NCBI RefSeq assembly: GCF_022867805.1
Contig: NZ_JALIFO010000013.1
Location: 62,001-126,000, forward strand
Origin: Cuneatibacter sp. NSJ-177
Lineage (GTDB): Bacteria; Bacillota; Clostridia; Lachnospirales; Lachnospiraceae
DNA length: 64,000 nt
Direction: 5' to 3'
Shown here: in pieces, positions 30,538 through 39,098 of the stretch
Position numbering within the stretch: position 1 is the first letter of the stretch
Layout of the letters: each line of letters begins with the position of its first letter
The notes under the pieces: model-generated
Told to the model about the DNA's origin: nothing
The model's database searches: none
What the model saw: only the letters and a program-made list of their open reading frames with translations
Program-made: the position numbers and the translations under genes

Positions 30538-31125
30538 ATGATTTCCGAAATCGCAGAGAGACGCAGCATCCGTAAATATAAAGAAAAACCCGTGCCCCAA
30601 GCCATGATCAAAGAGATCATTCAAGCCGGCGCCTTGGCGCCGTCGTCAAAAAACCGGCAGCCCTGGAAATTCACGGTCGTGACCGGGAACGCAAAGGAAG
30701 AAATGTTGGAAGTGTTCCGGCAAGGTCTGGAACGAGAACGGATCTCCCCTCTGCTTCCGGAGAGCGCAGGGCACCTGGGCGGCGCAGCGTACACCTTGGA
30801 GATTATGCGGCAGGCTCCTGCCGTGATCTTTTGCATCCATACGCTGGGGCTTTCCCTGAGCCAAACTCTGACCGTGGAGGAGCGGGTCTCCGAAATCTGC
30901 AATGTGCAGTCCATCGGAGCCGCCCTGGAAAATATGACTTTGGCAGCCGCCGGTCTGGGACTTGGAAGTCTCTGGATCTGCGACACCTACTTTGCCCAGC
31001 CGGAATTATGCCGCTGGCTGCAGACGGAAGGGCTGGCCGCAGCCATGGCAATCGGTTATGCCGATGAGGCTCCCGCCGCCAGGCCCAGAAAAAAAGTGGA
31101 TGAAATGATCGAATGGAGAAGCTGA
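30538..31125 (+). CDS. Nitroreductase-family flavoprotein
   Basis: 195 aa with TTAGGAGG 7 bases before ATG. Nitroreductase fold: RRSIRKYKEKPV at the start (FMN phosphate-binding arginines), GALAPSSKNRQPWKFTVV, the long central helix with SIGAALENMTLAAAGLGLGSLWICDT and the late IGYADEAPAARPRK. It would reduce nitro compounds, quinones or flavin-type substrates with NAD(P)H in the cytoplasm. 43 bases precede the response regulator gene and no terminator lies between, so they are probably cotranscribed. Confidence 0.92.
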   Translation: MISEIAERRSIRKYKEKPVPQAMIKEIIQAGALAPSSKNRQPWKFTVVTGNAKEEMLEVFRQGLERERISPLLPESAGHLGGAAYTLEIMRQAPAVIFCIHTLGLSLSQTLTVEERVSEICNVQSIGAALENMTLAAAGLGLGSLWICDTYFAQPELCRWLQTEGLAAAMAIGYADEAPAARPRKKVDEMIEWRS

Positions 31126-31168
31126 CCCTTCCCGCAAGGATAACAAAAATCAATTTCAGGAGGCAGCC

Positions 31169-31846
31169 ATGTTTCGAATCCTATTGGCAGAAGACGACAA
31201 AAGCATCGTAGAAAACCTGACGTTTCTCCTCACGGAAGAGGGCTTCTCGGTCCGCGCGGTTTCCGGCCAGGCCGAGGCGCTTAAAATTTTAGATAACGAA
31301 AACTTTGACCTGCTGCTCTTAGACATCGCCCTGGAGGACGGCAGCGGCTATCCGGTCTGCGCGGCAGCCAAGAAGAAACACCGGGTTCCCGTGATCTTTC
31401 TGACGGCCTCCGGCGATGAGATGAGCGTTGTCACGGGTTTTGACATGGGGGCCGACGACTACATTGCAAAGCCGTTTCGTCCCCTGGAACTGATCTCCCG
31501 GATCCGCAATGTGCTGCGCCGCTACGGACAGACGGAGTCCGCCATCACCATCGGCGGCGTGCGGGTAGATTTTCTGAAAGGAACTGTGACCAAAAACGGA
31601 AGGGAACTGTTCCTGTCCGCGCTGGAATACCGGCTGCTCCTTCTCTTTTTCCACAACAAAGGAATGGTTCTCTCCAGAAACCGGCTGCTGGAAGAAATCT
31701 GGGATGCTTCCGGCGAGTACGTCAACGACAACACACTGACGGTCTATATCAAACGTCTCCGGGACAAAATCGAGGACGATCCCCAAAATCCCACGATCCT
31801 CCACACGATCCGCGGACTCGGCTATAAGGCAGGTGAGACACCGTGA
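31169..31846 (+). CDS. OmpR/PhoB-family response regulator
   Basis: 225 aa. Receiver domain with D9/D10 acidic pocket, phospho-acceptor D52 and K101-type lysine in AKPFRP; C-terminal winged helix ending in IEDDPQNPTILHTIRGLGYKA, typical of the OmpR class. CAGGAGG precedes ATG. Its TGA overlaps the GTG of the kinase gene (GTGA). Such pairs in Clostridia usually control an ABC peptide-antibiotic exporter, which is absent here; the nitroreductase upstream is a candidate target. Confidence 0.95.
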   Translation: MFRILLAEDDKSIVENLTFLLTEEGFSVRAVSGQAEALKILDNENFDLLLLDIALEDGSGYPVCAAAKKKHRVPVIFLTASGDEMSVVTGFDMGADDYIAKPFRPLELISRIRNVLRRYGQTESAITIGGVRVDFLKGTVTKNGRELFLSALEYRLLLLFFHNKGMVLSRNRLLEEIWDASGEYVNDNTLTVYIKRLRDKIEDDPQNPTILHTIRGLGYKAGETP

Positions 31847-32841
31847 GAAGAAATAAAGAATGGAAACTTTTTGTTGTTTTCTGCCTTGCCGCCGCGGCAA
31901 CGGCTTCCGCACTCTCCTTCCGGTTCTTCGGAAACGCCGGTTTTCTGACCCTTGCCGCCTGTGCGGCGCTGACCGTACTTTTTCTCCTTTTCACCCATCT
32001 GCGCTACCAGCGCATGGCAAAGCTTTCCGAGGCGCTGGACGGAATCCTCCACGGACAGGCCCTCTCCCTCGCCGAATATCAGGAGGGAGAATTTGCCGTT
32101 CTTCAGGATGAGCTCCAGAAAATGATCGGCAAACTGAAAGAGCAGGCTGAGATTTTGACTGAGGACAAAAAAAGCCTTTCTGTAGCCATGGCCGATATCT
32201 CTCATCAGCTCCGCACCCCGCTGACCGCCTTGCAGTTAATCGTCGCCAGGCTTCAAAGGGAAGAATGCGCCGAGCAGGAACGCCAGGCTTTGATTCGGGA
32301 TTCCCGCCGTTTGCTGGAGCGGATCGACTGGCTGATCACCACGCTTTTAAAAATGTCCAAAATCGAGGCCGGAACCATTGTGTTTGAGAAAAAGCCAGTG
32401 AATGCGGCGGAGCTGACCCGCGCGGCAGCGGAACCCTTGGCGGTTCCCATGGAATTAAAGGGGATCGAACTCTCCCTCTCCTGCCTTCCCGACGCTGTTT
32501 TCCCAGGCGATTTTCTTTGGTGCCGGGAGGCAGTCGGCAATATTTTGAAAAACTGCATGGAGCACACTCCGGCCGGCGGCCATATCTGGGTCACGGCCCG
32601 GCGCACCGCCGTGTTCACGGAGTTAGAAATCTGCGACGACGGCCCCGGCATTCAAAAGGAGGACCTTCCTCATATCTTTGAACGGTTTTACCGGGGAAAG
32701 GATGCCGGAGAGGAAAGCTTCGGCATCGGGCTTTCTCTGGCGAGAATGATTTTTCAGGCCCAAAACGGAACGGTCAAGGCAGGAAACCGGCCGGAAGGCG
32801 GCGCCTGCTTTTGGATCAAGATTTATGAGGGCGCCTTGTAG
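31843..32841 (+). CDS. Sensor histidine kinase
   Basis: 332 aa from GTG 31843 (AGGTGAG upstream). Two membrane helices (about 8-25 and 33-50) with almost no extracellular loop, as in intramembrane-sensing kinases. H box ISHQLRTPLT (H121), N box (GNILKNCMEHTP), DDGPGI and the later GIGLSLARMI form a normal HATPase. Partner of the response regulator it overlaps. Its 3' end overlaps the convergent LysR gene by 26 bases. Confidence 0.94.
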   Translation: MRRNKEWKLFVVFCLAAAATASALSFRFFGNAGFLTLAACAALTVLFLLFTHLRYQRMAKLSEALDGILHGQALSLAEYQEGEFAVLQDELQKMIGKLKEQAEILTEDKKSLSVAMADISHQLRTPLTALQLIVARLQREECAEQERQALIRDSRRLLERIDWLITTLLKMSKIEAGTIVFEKKPVNAAELTRAAAEPLAVPMELKGIELSLSCLPDAVFPGDFLWCREAVGNILKNCMEHTPAGGHIWVTARRTAVFTELEICDDGPGIQKEDLPHIFERFYRGKDAGEESFGIGLSLARMIFQAQNGTVKAGNRPEGGACFWIKIYEGAL

Positions 32842-33739
32842 CGGACTCCGGAAGAAGACCGCTGCCGTCCATATACTGTTGGAAGGCGCGGACCGTCGGG
32901 TAGTCCGTCATGCTCTTTAAAACCACATAGTGGATGCTAAGCTTCATCTCCGGGACAAAAGGGACAATCCGGAATTTCCCGTTGTCCGATGCCTTTGCCA
33001 GCCTATGGGACATAAAAGCCATTCCCAGATTCTGGCTGACTAATTGGATATTTACATCGTTATGGCTCGATTCACAGACAATGTAGGGCTGAATCCGCTT
33101 CGCCTGCAATTGATCCATCAGCTGCGGGCGGAAAGCAGAATCCCGCGAAGGCATGATCAGGCGCTCCCCATCCAAATCCTCGGCAGTAAGCTGTTCCCGG
33201 TTCGACAAAGAATTTTCTTTAGAAACGATAACTCCGTACCGGTCTTCCATAATCTGCTGGGATACCAGATCCAACTTTTGCTCCAGCCCCTCCGACCCAA
33301 TCACAAAAATCACATCCACCTCTCTCTGATACAGCATTTCCAGCAGCTTACTGCTTCCATTCACCTTCACCTTCAGATCAATATTTGGAAACACGTCTAA
33401 AAAACCGGAGACCAGCTCCGACAGGCCAAGATAGCCGAAAATCCACAATAATCCAACGGTCAGCGTCCCTTTCTGGAGGCTGGAATAGTTCTTCATCGAA
33501 TTTTCCAATGCCTCTAAATCGTTTAGGATCTTTCGGGCATACTGGACATATTCCCGCCCCGCCTCGGTCAAACCGACCGACCGGGAATGCCGCAAAAACA
33601 GCTTAACCCCCAATTCTTCCTCCAAACTTGCAATCTGTTGGGAAAGGGTGGGCTGAGAAATATACAGAAGCTTGGAAGCATGGGAAAAACTTCCCATCTC
33701 GCTGACCTTTACAACATATTTTAGCTGCTGTAAGTGCAT
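32816..33739 (-). CDS. LysR-family transcriptional regulator
   Basis: 307 aa. N-terminal helix-turn-helix (LQQLKYVVKVSEMGSFSHASKLLYISQPTLSQQIASLEEELG), then a periplasmic-binding-like effector domain. GAGAAGGAG-type site before ATG. It is divergent from the FAD oxidoreductase operon, and a LysR-type dyad with a consensus promoter lies in the shared 160-base gap, so it most likely regulates that operon in response to the substrate imported or oxidised. The gene ends inside the histidine kinase gene. Confidence 0.95.
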   Translation of the reverse strand: MHLQQLKYVVKVSEMGSFSHASKLLYISQPTLSQQIASLEEELGVKLFLRHSRSVGLTEAGREYVQYARKILNDLEALENSMKNYSSLQKGTLTVGLLWIFGYLGLSELVSGFLDVFPNIDLKVKVNGSSKLLEMLYQREVDVIFVIGSEGLEQKLDLVSQQIMEDRYGVIVSKENSLSNREQLTAEDLDGERLIMPSRDSAFRPQLMDQLQAKRIQPYIVCESSHNDVNIQLVSQNLGMAFMSHRLAKASDNGKFRIVPFVPEMKLSIHYVVLKSMTDYPTVRAFQQYMDGSGLLPESATRRPHKS

Positions 33740-33775
33740 CTCTTCTCCTTCTGCCGGTTAACATCCGGCTCAATC

Positions 33776-33793
33776 TATAGTTGACATCTATAG
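33776..33793. promoter_or_regulatory. LysR-type operator dyad
   Basis: TCTATAG-N7-CTATAGA: seven-base arms with seven-base spacer, containing the classic ATAG-N7-CTAT. It lies about 22 bases upstream of the -35 of the FAD oxidoreductase promoter, where LysR activators bind, and near the start of the lysR gene for autoregulation. Confidence 0.7.
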
Positions 33794-33813
33794 ATTCTAT
33801 CATAACTAAATAT

Positions 33814-33842
33814 TTTACAAATAGCAATTCCTTTTCTATAAT
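33814..33842 (+). promoter_or_regulatory. Promoter of the FAD oxidoreductase operon
   Basis: TTTACA (33814-33819), 17 bases, TATAAT (33837-33842); predicted start near 33849, about 50 bases before the ATG at 33900. Confidence 0.75.
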
Positions 33843-33899
33843 CCTTTTATAAATATCATGATATGAAAAAAATCTGTATTGATTTTCAGGAGGTAGAGA

Positions 33900-35159
33900 A
33901 TGACTAGAAGATTCTCCTATGACGTCGCTGTCGTAGGCGGGGGTGTCGCCGGCATCGCGGCCGCCGTGGGGGCAGCCCAGGCAGGCGCCAGAACCGTGCT
34001 GTTGGAGAGAGCCGCCTATCTGGGGGGAGAAGCCACCAACTCAGGGGTAACCGCTTTTGCCGGCGTCTATGCCAGCGGCAGCGGCGGAATCAAAGTTGTG
34101 AGCGGTGTATGCGACCAGGTTCTGGGGCATCTGGCCCGTCTGGGACAGGATACCCGTTACGGAGTCACTGCGTCCGGCAATCTTACAATCAAATTTTCCC
34201 CGGAATATTTAAAGGTTGCGCTGGACGATATCGCGGAAGAAGCTGGCGTAGAGCTGCTCTTCCACTGCCAGGTGATCGGGGCCAAAACGGAGGGTACCCG
34301 GCTCCTTTCGATTGAGTGCGCCGATGATTCCGGACGTTTCGAGGTAGAGGCCGGCGCCTTCGTCGATGCCAGCGGGGACGCCAATCTCGCTTTCCTCTCC
34401 CAAGCCCCCACCGTCTGGGGAAATCATCAAGGCCAGACGCAGGTGGCCACGCTTTCCGCGCGGATTGACCAGATTGACAAAGACGCGGACATTTCTCCCT
34501 CGGCCGTTGAAAAGGCAATTCTTAAGGCAAAATCGGACGGGATGAAACACTTAACCAAGGAGAAAGGTTATATCCTCCGCCGGGACCAAGAAGATTTCGG
34601 CTTTGCCCTTCTTCCCAGTATTGTGTTAAAAAATCTGGATGCCAAGACCTTGTCCGATGCGGAACGGGACGGCAGAAAGCAAGCCCTCGCCTATGTGGAA
34701 GCCTTCAGAAAGTACATGCCGGGCCTGGAGCGCTGCCGTCTGGTCAGCACCGGCCCCGCCCTGGGAATCCGGGAAGGCCGGAAGATGGTAGGACTTTACA
34801 CCCTGACCGGCGAGGACGTGGTTAGAGCCGTAAAACGGCCGGATGCAGTCGCACGAGGCGGCTGGATGCCGGAGATTCACCGGGATCCCAATAAAATGGG
34901 GGAATATATTCCGGTCGAAAAGGGTTCCTATTTCGACATCCCTCTCTCCGCCTTAAGGTCCATTCAGCTGGAAAACCTTTACGGCGCAGGCCGCGCCGTG
35001 TCCGCCGATGAGGTTGCCTTCGCCTCGATCCGGGTGATGGGCACCGGTTTTGCCACCGGACATGCCGCCGGTGTGGCCGCCGCCGTCAAGGCCCGGACCG
35101 GCGAGGCGGAGATAAAAAAAGTCCGTGAGGAACTGCTCCGGCAGAACGCCTTGATTTAA
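33900..35159 (+). CDS. FAD-dependent oxidoreductase
   Basis: 419 aa. Rossmann FAD site GGGVAGIAAAVGAAQAG (13-29) followed by the glutamate-containing LLERAAYLGGEATNSG. It belongs to the 'FAD-dependent oxidoreductase' group (PF12831-like) that includes fumarate-reductase-like and thiazole-type enzymes. CAGGAGG precedes ATG. It shares an operon with a chorismate mutase-type protein and a DASS transporter, which suggests it oxidises or reduces an aromatic or dicarboxylic acid imported by that transporter. No second cofactor domain or signal peptide is seen. Confidence 0.85.
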   Translation: MTRRFSYDVAVVGGGVAGIAAAVGAAQAGARTVLLERAAYLGGEATNSGVTAFAGVYASGSGGIKVVSGVCDQVLGHLARLGQDTRYGVTASGNLTIKFSPEYLKVALDDIAEEAGVELLFHCQVIGAKTEGTRLLSIECADDSGRFEVEAGAFVDASGDANLAFLSQAPTVWGNHQGQTQVATLSARIDQIDKDADISPSAVEKAILKAKSDGMKHLTKEKGYILRRDQEDFGFALLPSIVLKNLDAKTLSDAERDGRKQALAYVEAFRKYMPGLERCRLVSTGPALGIREGRKMVGLYTLTGEDVVRAVKRPDAVARGGWMPEIHRDPNKMGEYIPVEKGSYFDIPLSALRSIQLENLYGAGRAVSADEVAFASIRVMGTGFATGHAAGVAAAVKARTGEAEIKKVREELLRQNALI

Positions 35160-35237
35160 CCGATCGGAGACCATGGGAACAGGGAACGAAAAGCAGCCCT
35201 TGTTGACTGCACCATTATTATACTAGGAGTGATCATT

Positions 35238-35804
35238 ATGACATTAGAAGAAATCCGCCGGCAGATCGATGCCATTGACCCTCAGATCAAAGAGCTGTTT
35301 CTAAAACGCATGGCCACCTCCTATGAGGTTGCCAAAACCAAATACGAAGCCGGTGAGACCACCATCTACCGAGCCGACCGGGAAGCCGACATCATCCGCC
35401 GCCTGACCGCGGATGTGGATCCGAATCTGGTGGAAGAGTACACGGCTATGGTCCGGAAGATCATCGAGGTATCCCGCAAATACCAGTACGGGCTTTTATA
35501 CGACTGGAACCCCGATCTCTTTTCCCCCTTGGCCGAGGGAATCGAAATCCACAGCACGGACACCCGCGTAAAGATCCGCCTGACCCGCGCCGATGCCTGC
35601 AACAGCATGTCTTCCATTCTCTCCATGATCGGAGATTACGGCTTCAACATGGATGAAATGCAGCTGCTGGAAATGGACCGGGAACAGCAGACCGTCACTT
35701 TTGAGCTGATTCTCCGGGGGAATCTCAATGACACAGCCATGAAAAAGCTGATGTTCCAGCTCTCTAAAGAGGCTCTGCACTTTCGGATTTTAAGCAGTTT
35801 CTAG
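35238..35804 (+). CDS. Chorismate mutase (AroQ) with C-terminal ACT-like domain
   Basis: 188 aa from ATG 35238 (AGGAG 8 bases upstream). Residues 1-90 form an AroQ-type mutase with the active-site pattern RRQIDAID, KRM, AKTKY, ADREAD and SRKYQ retained; residues 105-188 resemble an ACT-type regulatory domain (VKIRLTRADACNSMSSILSMIGDYGFNM...). Chorismate mutases make prephenate. Finding one inside a LysR-controlled oxidoreductase/transporter operon, not with aro or phe genes, is unusual. It may sense an aromatic effector or process an imported compound; the first part is conserved enough to suggest catalysis. Confidence 0.85.
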   Translation: MTLEEIRRQIDAIDPQIKELFLKRMATSYEVAKTKYEAGETTIYRADREADIIRRLTADVDPNLVEEYTAMVRKIIEVSRKYQYGLLYDWNPDLFSPLAEGIEIHSTDTRVKIRLTRADACNSMSSILSMIGDYGFNMDEMQLLEMDREQQTVTFELILRGNLNDTAMKKLMFQLSKEALHFRILSSF

Positions 35805-35864
35805 CCCGAATTACGGAAACCAGGCGTGCCCGGCACGCGAAAACAAAAGGAGAAGAGAAAAACC

Positions 35865-37328
35865 ATGTCGAAACTAACCCAAAATAAAAAGAGCAATCTG
35901 TTTCTGATTGCCGCCATCCTCGTCATGTTCGGTTTCCGGCTGATCCCCGGAAACGATAGTCTTTCCGCAGAAGGCCTTGCCGTCCTCGGAATCTTTTTCG
36001 GCTCCCTGCTGATGTGGATCGGCGTGTCCATCGACTGGCCCAGCATGATTACCATCTTGATGCTCGGCTTCCTCCCCAGCTTTTCCTTCGCTGACACCTT
36101 CAAAGGCGCTTTCGGGAATACGACGGTGGCTTTCCTGATTTTTACTTTTATGCTGGTGTATCCCCTGTCTCAAACCAGTTTTGTGCGCCGCTGCACCATC
36201 TCTTTTATCACAAACCGGATCGCGCGCAAAGGCCCCTGGCACTTTGTCTGCTTCCTCTTTGCGGCCGTGACTTTTATGGGACTGTTCATCTCCCCTTCGG
36301 TTCTGTTCGTCGCCTTCATGCCCTTCCTGGAGGATATTTTCCAGGTGCTTGACGTCAAGAAAGGTGGCAAAACCGGCAATATGATCATGATGGGAACCGC
36401 CTTTTGCATCAGCCTTTCCTCCGGAATGACCGCCATCGGCCATGTCTGGCCCACCATGGCCATCGGCTACTACACCGCCGCAACCGGAAACGACGTGAAT
36501 CAGTTCCAGTACATGGCCATGGGTATTCCCACCGGCATCGTCCTGATCGTCCTGACGATCCTGATGTTCCGTTTTCTCTACCGCCCGGATGATATCGGCG
36601 CAATCAATACGGAAAAAGCCCTTTCCCTGCGGGGCACCGTGCCTCCCGCGGACCGCAAGGAGAAAATTGTGCTGGCCACCATGTTCCTCACCGTGTTCCT
36701 TTGGGTTGGCCCCAGCCTGGTAAAAAACATCCTGCCGGATCTCTATGCCACCGTCAACGGATGGTCCACCGCCATGCCTCCGCTTTTGGGCTGCATTATC
36801 CTTTTCCTCGTTCAGGTAAAGGGTGAGCGGATTCTGAATTTTAAGGAAGCCTCCAGCAAAGGCGTTCTCTGGGCCAGCATCCTAATGACCGCAGCGGCCA
36901 CGCAGCTCGGCTCGGTTCTGACCAACGACGCCATCGGAATCAAAGTGTGGCTCAGCGACATGCTCAGCCCCATTGCCAACGGCCTCCCCGTCATTGGTCT
37001 GATTCTCTTCTTCATCGCCTGGGCAGTGATTGAGACCAACTTTTCCTCGAATATCGTGACCACCACGGTGGTCAGCGCCGTCGCGCTCTCTGTGCTGACT
37101 GCCCTCCCGGAAGGAACCATCAGTATTGCACCGATTGTCTGCCTGGTAGGTTTTGGCGCGGGCATATGCAACATGACCCCGGCCGGCCAGAGTACCGTCA
37201 ACACAGTGGCCATCGGCTCCGGATGGACCGACGCCAAGTCCATGTTTGTCTGGGGCGGAATCTATGCCCTCCTCGCCATCTTGGTGATGGCCTTCGTCGG
37301 CTATCCTCTGGGTTCACTCTTTATGTAA
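35865..37328 (+). CDS. DASS/SLC13-family anion symporter
   Basis: 487 aa from ATG 35865, following AAAGGAGAAG; the frame is open to 35826 without a site. About eleven membrane segments. Typical features of the divalent anion sodium symporter family include PSMITILMLGFLP, SSGMTAIGHVW and the second-half SSNIVTTTVVSAVALSV, with NTVAIGSG near the end. They import dicarboxylates, citrate or other organic anions with sodium. It closes the operon, 60 bases after the mutase gene, and is followed by a terminator. Substrate not known; aromatic or tricarboxylic acids are possible. Confidence 0.9.
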   Translation: MSKLTQNKKSNLFLIAAILVMFGFRLIPGNDSLSAEGLAVLGIFFGSLLMWIGVSIDWPSMITILMLGFLPSFSFADTFKGAFGNTTVAFLIFTFMLVYPLSQTSFVRRCTISFITNRIARKGPWHFVCFLFAAVTFMGLFISPSVLFVAFMPFLEDIFQVLDVKKGGKTGNMIMMGTAFCISLSSGMTAIGHVWPTMAIGYYTAATGNDVNQFQYMAMGIPTGIVLIVLTILMFRFLYRPDDIGAINTEKALSLRGTVPPADRKEKIVLATMFLTVFLWVGPSLVKNILPDLYATVNGWSTAMPPLLGCIILFLVQVKGERILNFKEASSKGVLWASILMTAAATQLGSVLTNDAIGIKVWLSDMLSPIANGLPVIGLILFFIAWAVIETNFSSNIVTTTVVSAVALSVLTALPEGTISIAPIVCLVGFGAGICNMTPAGQSTVNTVAIGSGWTDAKSMFVWGGIYALLAILVMAFVGYPLGSLFM

Positions 37329-37379
37329 TCCCTGAGGGCACAGGCGCTTGTGCGGCGTACTGCTGAAAAAAATATCAAA

Positions 37380-37435
37380 AGACCTGCGGCGCTTCTGGAA
37401 TCCAAAACTCCAAAAGTGCCGCAGGTCTCTTTTTC
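37380..37435. terminator. Bidirectional terminator
   Basis: AGACCTGCGGC pairs with GCCGCAGGTCT around a long loop, with CTTTTTCT on the right and aaaaaaatatcaaa on the left. It separates the convergent DASS and cyclase genes. Confidence 0.8.
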
Positions 37436-37441
37436 TACCGG

Positions 37442-38110
37442 CTAGACCAAAGCCAGCAGCCGGACCCATGTCCCGCTTGCTCCCCGCACCGCCGGGAAGG
37501 TGCCGAAAATCCGGCAGCGGTCAGCTCCGATCTGCTCCAGGCGGCAGATATTTTCCACGATGATCACGCCGTTTCCAAGGAGGATCCGGTGGGATTCCAT
37601 GCCGGTTTTGTCCACATTGATGCTCTCGGTGCCCAAAAGGCGGATTTTTTTCTCCGCCAGGTAATGGGCGGCGTCCGGATCCAGATAAGGATAGCCTTTT
37701 CCGATAAACTCCTCGTATCCTCTCTCCCACTTTCCGGCATGCCCGGTAAAAAGCAGCACCGCATCACCGGGCCGGATCTCCCCGTGATCCTTCTCCCAGT
37801 CCTGAAGCTCCTCTTTCGTGATCCCATGCCAATATTCCGGCACCGCAAGCTGTACCACAACAGCCGGGCCGCAGAGCACCAGCGGATCCACCTGCTCCAG
37901 GGTGATCCCATCGGCAAGCGCATGATACGGCGCGTCTATGTGGGTGCCTGTGTGGGGGCAGCAGCGGCGCACCTCCAGATCCGCCAGACCGCCGTCTACG
38001 CCGGCCTTTTCCAGCCATTCCACCTGATACCGGTCGATGTAGGGTTCACAGACCATCCCCTCTCCGTGCATGTGGGACAGATCCACAACCCGTTTTTTTT
38101 CCTGATCCAC
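37442..38110 (-). CDS. Cyclase-family metal-dependent hydrolase (KynB-like fold)
   Basis: 222 aa from GTG 38110 (AGGAGGG upstream). The signature HTGTHIDAPYH (about 53-63) carries the metal-binding histidines and aspartate; DLSHMHGEGM precedes it. The family includes kynurenine formamidase and isatin hydrolase and other amide/lactone hydrolases. It begins two bases after the second permease gene of the ABC importer and shares its operon, so it probably acts on the imported compound or a product of it. Confidence 0.87.
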   Translation of the reverse strand: MDQEKKRVVDLSHMHGEGMVCEPYIDRYQVEWLEKAGVDGGLADLEVRRCCPHTGTHIDAPYHALADGITLEQVDPLVLCGPAVVVQLAVPEYWHGITKEELQDWEKDHGEIRPGDAVLLFTGHAGKWERGYEEFIGKGYPYLDPDAAHYLAEKKIRLLGTESINVDKTGMESHRILLGNGVIIVENICRLEQIGADRCRIFGTFPAVRGASGTWVRLLALV

Positions 38111-38112
38111 CC

Positions 38113-39078
38113 TTATCCCTCCTTCTTGGCCCGGCCGTAGAGGAACAGCACAGCCAGAATAATCACGCCGTAGATAATGTTCCGGCCGCCTTCCTGCATA
38201 TCCAGATTGACCAGCAGGCCGTTCAGAATATAAAGGATGATGGCGCCTGCCACGGTTCCGGCATAGTTGCCCTTTCCTCCGAGGATCGAGGTGCCGCCGA
38301 TGACAACCGCGGCGATGGACGGCATCAAATACGGGGTTCCCATGCCGATATAGGCATATCCCAGGTAACCGGTGAAAAGCAGTCCTCCAAGGGAGGCGAA
38401 CACTGCGCTTAAAATATAAACCAGAATCAGCACTGCGCTGTTGTTTACACCGGAATAGTAAGCTACGCTGCGGCTGTTTCCCAGAGCGTACAGCTTCCGT
38501 CCAAAATTAGTCTTGGTCAGGGCAAAGGTGATGCCGGCCGCAATCACGACCCAGAGTATCAGGATCAGCCGGACGCCGAAGACGGATTCCGTGGACAAAA
38601 AGCGCAGCCAGTCCGGAGCCGCCCCATTGGCCAGGCCGTTGGTGTAGAGATAGACCACGCTCCAGAGAATACTCTGCATGGCCAGGGTCATGACGATGGG
38701 CGGTACATCTAAAAACACAACGCCCAGTCCATTGATCAGACCGATCAGAATGCTGACGCCGAGAAGCACAGCGATCAAAAGCAGCTGATTGTCGTTTTGC
38801 ATGCTGGTCGTGATGACGGCCGCCAGGTTAAAGGTTACGATAATGGACAGGTCAATGCCTCCGGTTAAAATTACCAGGGTCTGGCCGATGGCAAGAACTC
38901 CCAGAAAAGAGGCTGTCACCAAAGTATCCGAAATATATTTCCCGGAAAAATAGTTGGGCTGTAAGATACAGGTCACGACATACAGCAGCACTGTGGTCAG
39001 ATAGACTTTTGCCACCGCAGAGCCCCTCAATTTCTCCTTCCAGCCGGCGGACGGCTGGGCTGTGGTTTTTTCTTTCAT
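38113..39078 (-). CDS. Ribose-type ABC transporter permease 2
   Basis: 321 aa from ATG 39078 (AAGGAGAG 8 bases upstream) rather than the GTG at 39102. About nine or ten membrane segments of the BPD_transp_2 type: LAIGQTLVILTGGIDLSI (the family hallmark), and the late GGTSILGGKGNYAGTVAGAI. One of two permeases likely forming a heterodimeric channel for a sugar or related polar compound. Confidence 0.93.
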   Translation of the reverse strand: MKEKTTAQPSAGWKEKLRGSAVAKVYLTTVLLYVVTCILQPNYFSGKYISDTLVTASFLGVLAIGQTLVILTGGIDLSIIVTFNLAAVITTSMQNDNQLLLIAVLLGVSILIGLINGLGVVFLDVPPIVMTLAMQSILWSVVYLYTNGLANGAAPDWLRFLSTESVFGVRLILILWVVIAAGITFALTKTNFGRKLYALGNSRSVAYYSGVNNSAVLILVYILSAVFASLGGLLFTGYLGYAYIGMGTPYLMPSIAAVVIGGTSILGGKGNYAGTVAGAIILYILNGLLVNLDMQEGGRNIIYGVIILAVLFLYGRAKKEG

Positions 39079-39098
39079 GCGTTCCACTCTCCTTTCCG

